Assembly (NCBI GenBank): GCA_002311315.1
Contig: DBZZ01000045.1
Span: 37,726-47,735, forward strand
Origin: Methylococcaceae bacterium UBA1147
GTDB lineage: Bacteria; Pseudomonadota; Gammaproteobacteria; Methylococcales; UBA1147
Length of the DNA stretch: 10,010 nucleotides
Reading direction: 5' to 3'
The translations under genes were made by a program, and so were the position numbers. Below, in pieces: positions 8,301-10,010 of the stretch. Within the stretch, counting starts at the first letter, position 1, and the number at the start of each line of letters is the position of its first letter. Under the pieces are notes generated by a model. The model saw nothing but the letters and a program-made list of their open reading frames with translations, made no database searches and had not been told where the DNA came from.

Positions 8301-8568
8301 ATTCGAAAAACTCGATGTGGCCGCCCTGATAACAGCTGACCGCCAGGGCATCTGCATCTTCGTGCACGGCCGCATTGACCAGTTCATCAACATTGCGGTT
8401 GTGCCCTAAATGAATGACCTCAACACCATTGGCCTGCAACAGCCGACGAATGATATTGATCGCCGCATCATGCCCATCAAACCGGCTTGTCGCCGTGATA
8501 AACCTCAGGGACGGGGAGCTCGGTGCTGAGAAAATGGCGGACTGGCTTGCTCCAGGATGTGTATTCAT
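5377..8568 (-). CDS. icmF: Fused isobutyryl-CoA mutase IcmF (B12-dependent)
   Basis: This 1063-residue protein fuses a B12-binding domain, a G-protein chaperone and a mutase domain in the IcmF order. Near the N-terminus FDGHDAAINI (30-39) gives the cobalt-binding His33, followed by SCYQGGH (about 78-84) and a GGGGG turn (about 107-111). The GTPase part has the P-loop GSGGSGKSS (about 200-208), ETPGIGQG (about 294-301) and NKFD (341-344). The mutase part has RMFAGEGG, with Phe569, and DQGQNTCIF, with Gln713. Their spacing of 144 equals that of Phe598 and Gln742, which set substrate choice in Cupriavidus IcmF, where methylmalonyl-CoA mutase has Tyr and Arg. SGYHIAEAG (about 749-757) carries the active-site His. 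The expected reaction is isobutyryl-CoA to n-butyryl-CoA, possibly also isovaleryl/pivalyl-CoA. The ATG at 8568 is chosen over 8601 because GAGGAAAG (8580-8573) sits just upstream of it. Length is close to known IcmFs (about 1090). Confidence 0.95.
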   Translation of the reverse strand: MNTHPGASQSAIFSAPSSPSLRFITATSRFDGHDAAINIIRRLLQANGVEVIHLGHNRNVDELVNAAVHEDADALAVSCYQGGHIEFFEYLVERLESSGLAGISVFGGGGGVILPDEVKKLRALGVAAIYSPEDGQKMGLQGMIDDMLRICRQRSKPAGPAPPGWRRLSEKLTTIELDPPAGPEISKAIGKQAIVLGITGSGGSGKSSLIDELLWRFRQEYKDRLKIALIAIDPSRVKTGGALLGDRLRMNALNSSNIYMRSMATRKAGNEMPAALPAFVRTLQQENFDLILIETPGIGQGSTGIVSMADINLYVMTREFGAPSQLEKINMLDYCDLVALNKFDDKNSVDALLLVQKQLQRNRGDFDKACSTMPVYGTIAARCNDEGTSRLYVHLRQLLNGCGLPSPDRSLTVPIRPVGPPHDVLIPSDRQYYLADIARVVRAYRSKADQQAELAHQIQGLSMVRNQLDDSSAVMLDEPIKTKEKCLDPALREALKDYLDHHVNPSLGSDADMLVTLSGLAFPKVARPTFRGHGDLLRWLMLENLPGKFPFTAGVFRSKRSDEAATRMFAGEGGPESTNQRFKYLCQDSDAQRLSTAFDSVTLYGCDPDEQPDILGKIGNSGVSVATLNDMKSLFQGFDLCHPKTSVSMTINGPAPILLAMFFDTAIDQQLAKFTDEHKRPPDARETEKIRRYTLQTVRGTVQADILKEDQGQNTCIFSIDFSLRLLADVQRYFIEQKILHFYSMSVSGYHIAEAGANPITQLAFTLANGFSYVEIFRARGMKVDDFAHRLSFFFSNGMDPEYAVIGRVARRIWAVAMRDHYGVGKRSQKLKYHIQTSGRSLHAQTVDFNEIRTTLQALNAVYDQCNSLHTNARDEAITTPTEETLRSALAIQAIINKEWGLAQNENSNQGSFIIEYLTDQVEQAVLDEFDRLSQRGGVLGGMDSGYQRSKIQEESLRYESGKNNGSIPIIGLNTLRSLSANKLAAIKPVRSSTSDKRNQIQRLRRFHERNRNKSAAALEKLKQTVIKHEAIFPELMQTVRSCSLGQITQAFYEVGGQYRRAL

Positions 8569-8572
8569 GGAT

Positions 8573-8580
8573 CTTTCCTC
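8573..8580 (-). promoter_or_regulatory. Ribosome binding site deciding the icmF start
   Basis: GAGGAAAG on the minus strand, with the GAGG core ending 8 bases before ATG 8568. The in-frame ATG 33 bases further upstream (8601) has no comparable site, so 8568 is the better start. Confidence 0.7.
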
Positions 8581-8656
8581 AAAGATGCTGCGAATGATCA
8601 TGTAACAACAGATGGTCGCAACGTGCTGTTTTTTTAGATTCGCTACATCTGGCAGA

Positions 8657-8674
8657 GTTCCTGGCTTCAGGAAC
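8657..8674. repeat. Perfect inverted repeat GTTCCTG-4-CAGGAAC
   Basis: Arms of 7 bases (8657-8663 and 8668-8674) flank the 4-base GCTT. It could be a dimeric repressor operator or an RNA hairpin. It lies near the middle of the divergent region, 89 bases from the icmF start and 124 from the thiolase start. Confidence 0.5.
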
Positions 8675-8736
8675 CCCCACCCGAAGAAGCGGGTCTTATC
8701 AATGAACAGATGGAATCGGCTAGAGATGCCGCGGCT

Positions 8737-8757
8737 GTCACTGCCGAGATCAGTGAC
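8737..8757. repeat. Perfect inverted repeat GTCACTG-7-CAGTGAC, candidate operator
   Basis: Arms of 7 bases (8737-8743 and 8751-8757) flank the 7-base spacer CCGAGAT. Half-site spacing of 14 bases and its place 41 bases before the thiolase start suit a dimeric repressor (TetR- or GntR-like) site or a 5' leader hairpin. The protein that would bind it is not in the window. Confidence 0.5.
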
Positions 8758-8783
8758 TCCTCTTGTTCCGCAATACCAAACGG

Positions 8784-8789
8784 TAAGGA
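8784..8789 (+). promoter_or_regulatory. Ribosome binding site deciding the thiolase start
   Basis: TAAGGA ends 8 bases before ATG 8798. The reading frame is open to an ATG at 8612, but the extra 62 residues do not resemble a thiolase N-terminus, so this site marks the real start. Confidence 0.7.
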
Positions 8790-8797
8790 AAGGCAGA

Positions 8798-9982
8798 ATG
8801 GACGGGCCAAATCAAAACACCGTAATCGCTGCGTACGCACGAACGCCAATCGGCAAATTTCAGGGCTGTTTCCGTGCTCTAAACGGGCCTCAGCTGGGGT
8901 CTGTCGCCATTAGAGCCGCCTGCGACCGGGCCGGGGTTAATGATCATGTCATCGATGAAGTCCTGATGGGCTGTGTGTTGACTGCCGGCCTTGGCCAGGC
9001 ACCAGCGAGGCAAGCGGCACTCAGAGCCGGTTTGCCGGTATCGTTACCCTGTACCACAATCAACAAAATGTGCGGTTCCGGGATGAAAGCAGTGATGCTC
9101 GGGCACGATCTTATCCAATCCGGTAGTGCGGGCATCGTCGTCGCCGGCGGTATGGAAAGCATGAGTAACGCGCCCTATCTGCTGAACCGATGTTTTAGCA
9201 ATCGGCGCTTAGGCCACGGCAAGATGCTGGACCACATCTATCTGGATGGTCTTGAAGACCCTGACGAGAAACGTCTCATGGGGTGCTATGCCGAGGATTG
9301 CGCCGAAGATTTTAACCTCAGCCGCAAGCAACAGGATGATTACGCGCGCCATTCCCTGGAACGCGTTCGATCGGCTATGCAACAAGGCTGTTTTGACAAC
9401 GAGATTCAGGCCGTTCCAGTGAGTGTAGACGGTAACCAGGTCAACGTATGCAGCGACGAACAACCGACATTGCTAGACAGTGAAAAGATTTCCACCTTAA
9501 AATCGGCCTTCATACCCGATGGTACGGTTACGGCAGCCAATTCCAGTTCCATTTCCGACGGGGCGGCGGCCCTTGTCCTATTGGAGGCGTCTGCCGTAGA
9601 AACAAATGCCGTTGAACCCCTGGGGCGGATCGTCTGTCATCACAGTTATGCCAGCAAACCGGCACATTTCATCCGCGCGCCGGTATTTGCCATTCAGGGC
9701 CTGTTGGATAAGGCGGGAATGGATGTGTGCGATATAGATCTGTTCGAAATTAATGAAGCCTTTGCTGTCGTACCTTTGCTGGCCATGAAGGAATGTGGAA
9801 TTCCGCATGCCAAACTCAATGTTCACGGTGGTGCCTGTGCCCTTGGTCATCCCATCGGCGCTTCGGGCGCCCGGATATTGGTAACCTTGTGCGCAGCGCT
9901 GACCAGGTACAATCTGCATCGAGGGATTGCCGCTATTTGCATTGGCGGCGGTGAGGCGACGGCCGTAATGGTGGAACGATGA
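8798..9982 (+). CDS. Acetyl-CoA acetyltransferase (acetoacetyl-CoA thiolase)
   Basis: This 394-residue thiolase has the usual family length. It shows the N-terminal VIAAYARTPIGKFQG (9-23), the nucleophile Cys92 in NKMCGSGMKAV, GGMESMSNAPY in the nucleotide-loop region, NEAF (from 319), His351 in ALGHPIGASGAR and the acid/base Cys381 in CIGGGEATA. The segment MLDHIYLDGLEDP...MGCYAEDCAE is typical of acetoacetyl-CoA-type thiolases. The enzyme cleaves acetoacetyl-CoA (or 2-methylacetoacetyl-CoA) with CoA to acetyl-CoA, or runs the reverse condensation. It is the first gene of an operon diverging from icmF, and its stop overlaps the next start as ATGA. Chemically it follows the HSD10-like dehydrogenase across the control region, supporting use of n-butyryl-CoA made by IcmF. 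The exact 3-ketoacyl substrate is not decided by the sequence. Confidence 0.92.
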   Translation: MDGPNQNTVIAAYARTPIGKFQGCFRALNGPQLGSVAIRAACDRAGVNDHVIDEVLMGCVLTAGLGQAPARQAALRAGLPVSLPCTTINKMCGSGMKAVMLGHDLIQSGSAGIVVAGGMESMSNAPYLLNRCFSNRRLGHGKMLDHIYLDGLEDPDEKRLMGCYAEDCAEDFNLSRKQQDDYARHSLERVRSAMQQGCFDNEIQAVPVSVDGNQVNVCSDEQPTLLDSEKISTLKSAFIPDGTVTAANSSSISDGAAALVLLEASAVETNAVEPLGRIVCHHSYASKPAHFIRAPVFAIQGLLDKAGMDVCDIDLFEINEAFAVVPLLAMKECGIPHAKLNVHGGACALGHPIGASGARILVTLCAALTRYNLHRGIAAICIGGGEATAVMVER

Positions 9983-10010
9983 CGGTTATCAATACATCGG
10001 TTTCTCCAAA
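9979..10010 (+). CDS. Start of a downstream gene, truncated by the window end
   Basis: An ATG at 9979 overlaps the thiolase stop in an ATGA junction, the usual sign of translational coupling. Only ten codons are visible (MTVINTSVSP). That beginning is reminiscent of the N-termini of biotin-dependent acyl-CoA carboxylase beta subunits (methylcrotonyl- or propionyl-CoA carboxylase, M-x-x-[LI]-x-T/S...P), but ten residues cannot establish this. The overlap makes a real gene likely; its function is open. Confidence 0.5.
   Translation, partial: MTVINTSVSP

Larger units (their letters stand above)
8569..8797. promoter_or_regulatory. Divergent control region between icmF and thiolase genes
   Basis: These 229 bases must hold the promoters of both diverging operons. 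Two perfect 7-bp inverted repeats lie at 8657-8674 and 8737-8757, and a third small stem ACCCG/CGGGT at 8679-8694. No -35/-10 pair close to the sigma-70 consensus stands out on either strand. No B12 riboswitch could be recognised ahead of icmF. No regulator gene is adjacent within the window. Confidence 0.6.

Noticed and set aside
8628..8635. T-run in the divergent region as a terminator
   Set aside because: No adjacent stable G/C-rich stem directly precedes it and no plus-strand gene ends upstream.
8612..8797. N-terminal extension of the thiolase to an ATG at 8612
   Set aside because: The extra 62 residues are not thiolase-like, cover the inverted repeats of the control region, and a good ribosome site precedes ATG 8798.
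8569..8797. B12 (cobalamin) riboswitch upstream of icmF
   Set aside because: The expected conserved B12-box segments could not be found on the minus strand, and the region is too short for a complete element plus promoter.

Overview
The window (about 50-55% GC by eye, tightly packed genes) looks like a chromosomal stretch of a proteobacterium, most likely a gammaproteobacterium. This rests on protein style only: a fused B12-dependent acyl-CoA mutase of the IcmF type, an HSD10-like short-chain dehydrogenase and a mitochondrial-like thiolase. There are no rRNA, tRNA, CRISPR or intact insertion sequences, so the assignment stays tentative.

Layout. Positions 1-1930 (+ strand) hold two overlapping oxygenase genes: a heme-oxygenase-fold, probably diiron (HDO/CADD/UndA-like) protein whose 5' end lies outside the window, and an indoleamine 2,3-dioxygenase (IDO) family heme protein. 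Positions 1931-2273 form a convergent gap with possible gene debris but no supportable gene. Positions 2274-8568 (- strand) carry, in transcription order, icmF, an HSD10-type SDR and a long VLCAD-like acyl-CoA dehydrogenase. A 400-base gap separates the SDR and dehydrogenase genes and contains a degenerate tandem repeat with hairpins and T-runs. Positions 8569-8797 are a divergent promoter region with two perfect 7-bp inverted repeats. Positions 8798-9982 (+) encode an acetyl-CoA acetyltransferase, overlapping by ATGA the start of a further gene cut off by the window end.

How the genes fit together. IcmF interconverts branched and linear short acyl-CoAs (isobutyryl/n-butyryl, and in some homologues pivalyl/isovaleryl). 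The acyl-CoA dehydrogenase, the hydroxyacyl-CoA dehydrogenase and the thiolase supply three of the four beta-oxidation steps from butyryl-CoA to acetyl-CoA; the enoyl-CoA hydratase is not in the window. The icmF and thiolase operons diverge from one short control region, so they are probably co-regulated. The HDO-IDO pair is convergent with this block and is probably a separate unit. An IDO translationally overlapped with an HDO-type oxygenase is the least ordinary thing here and could be a small tryptophan- or indole-modifying pathway, but its substrate cannot be read from the sequence.
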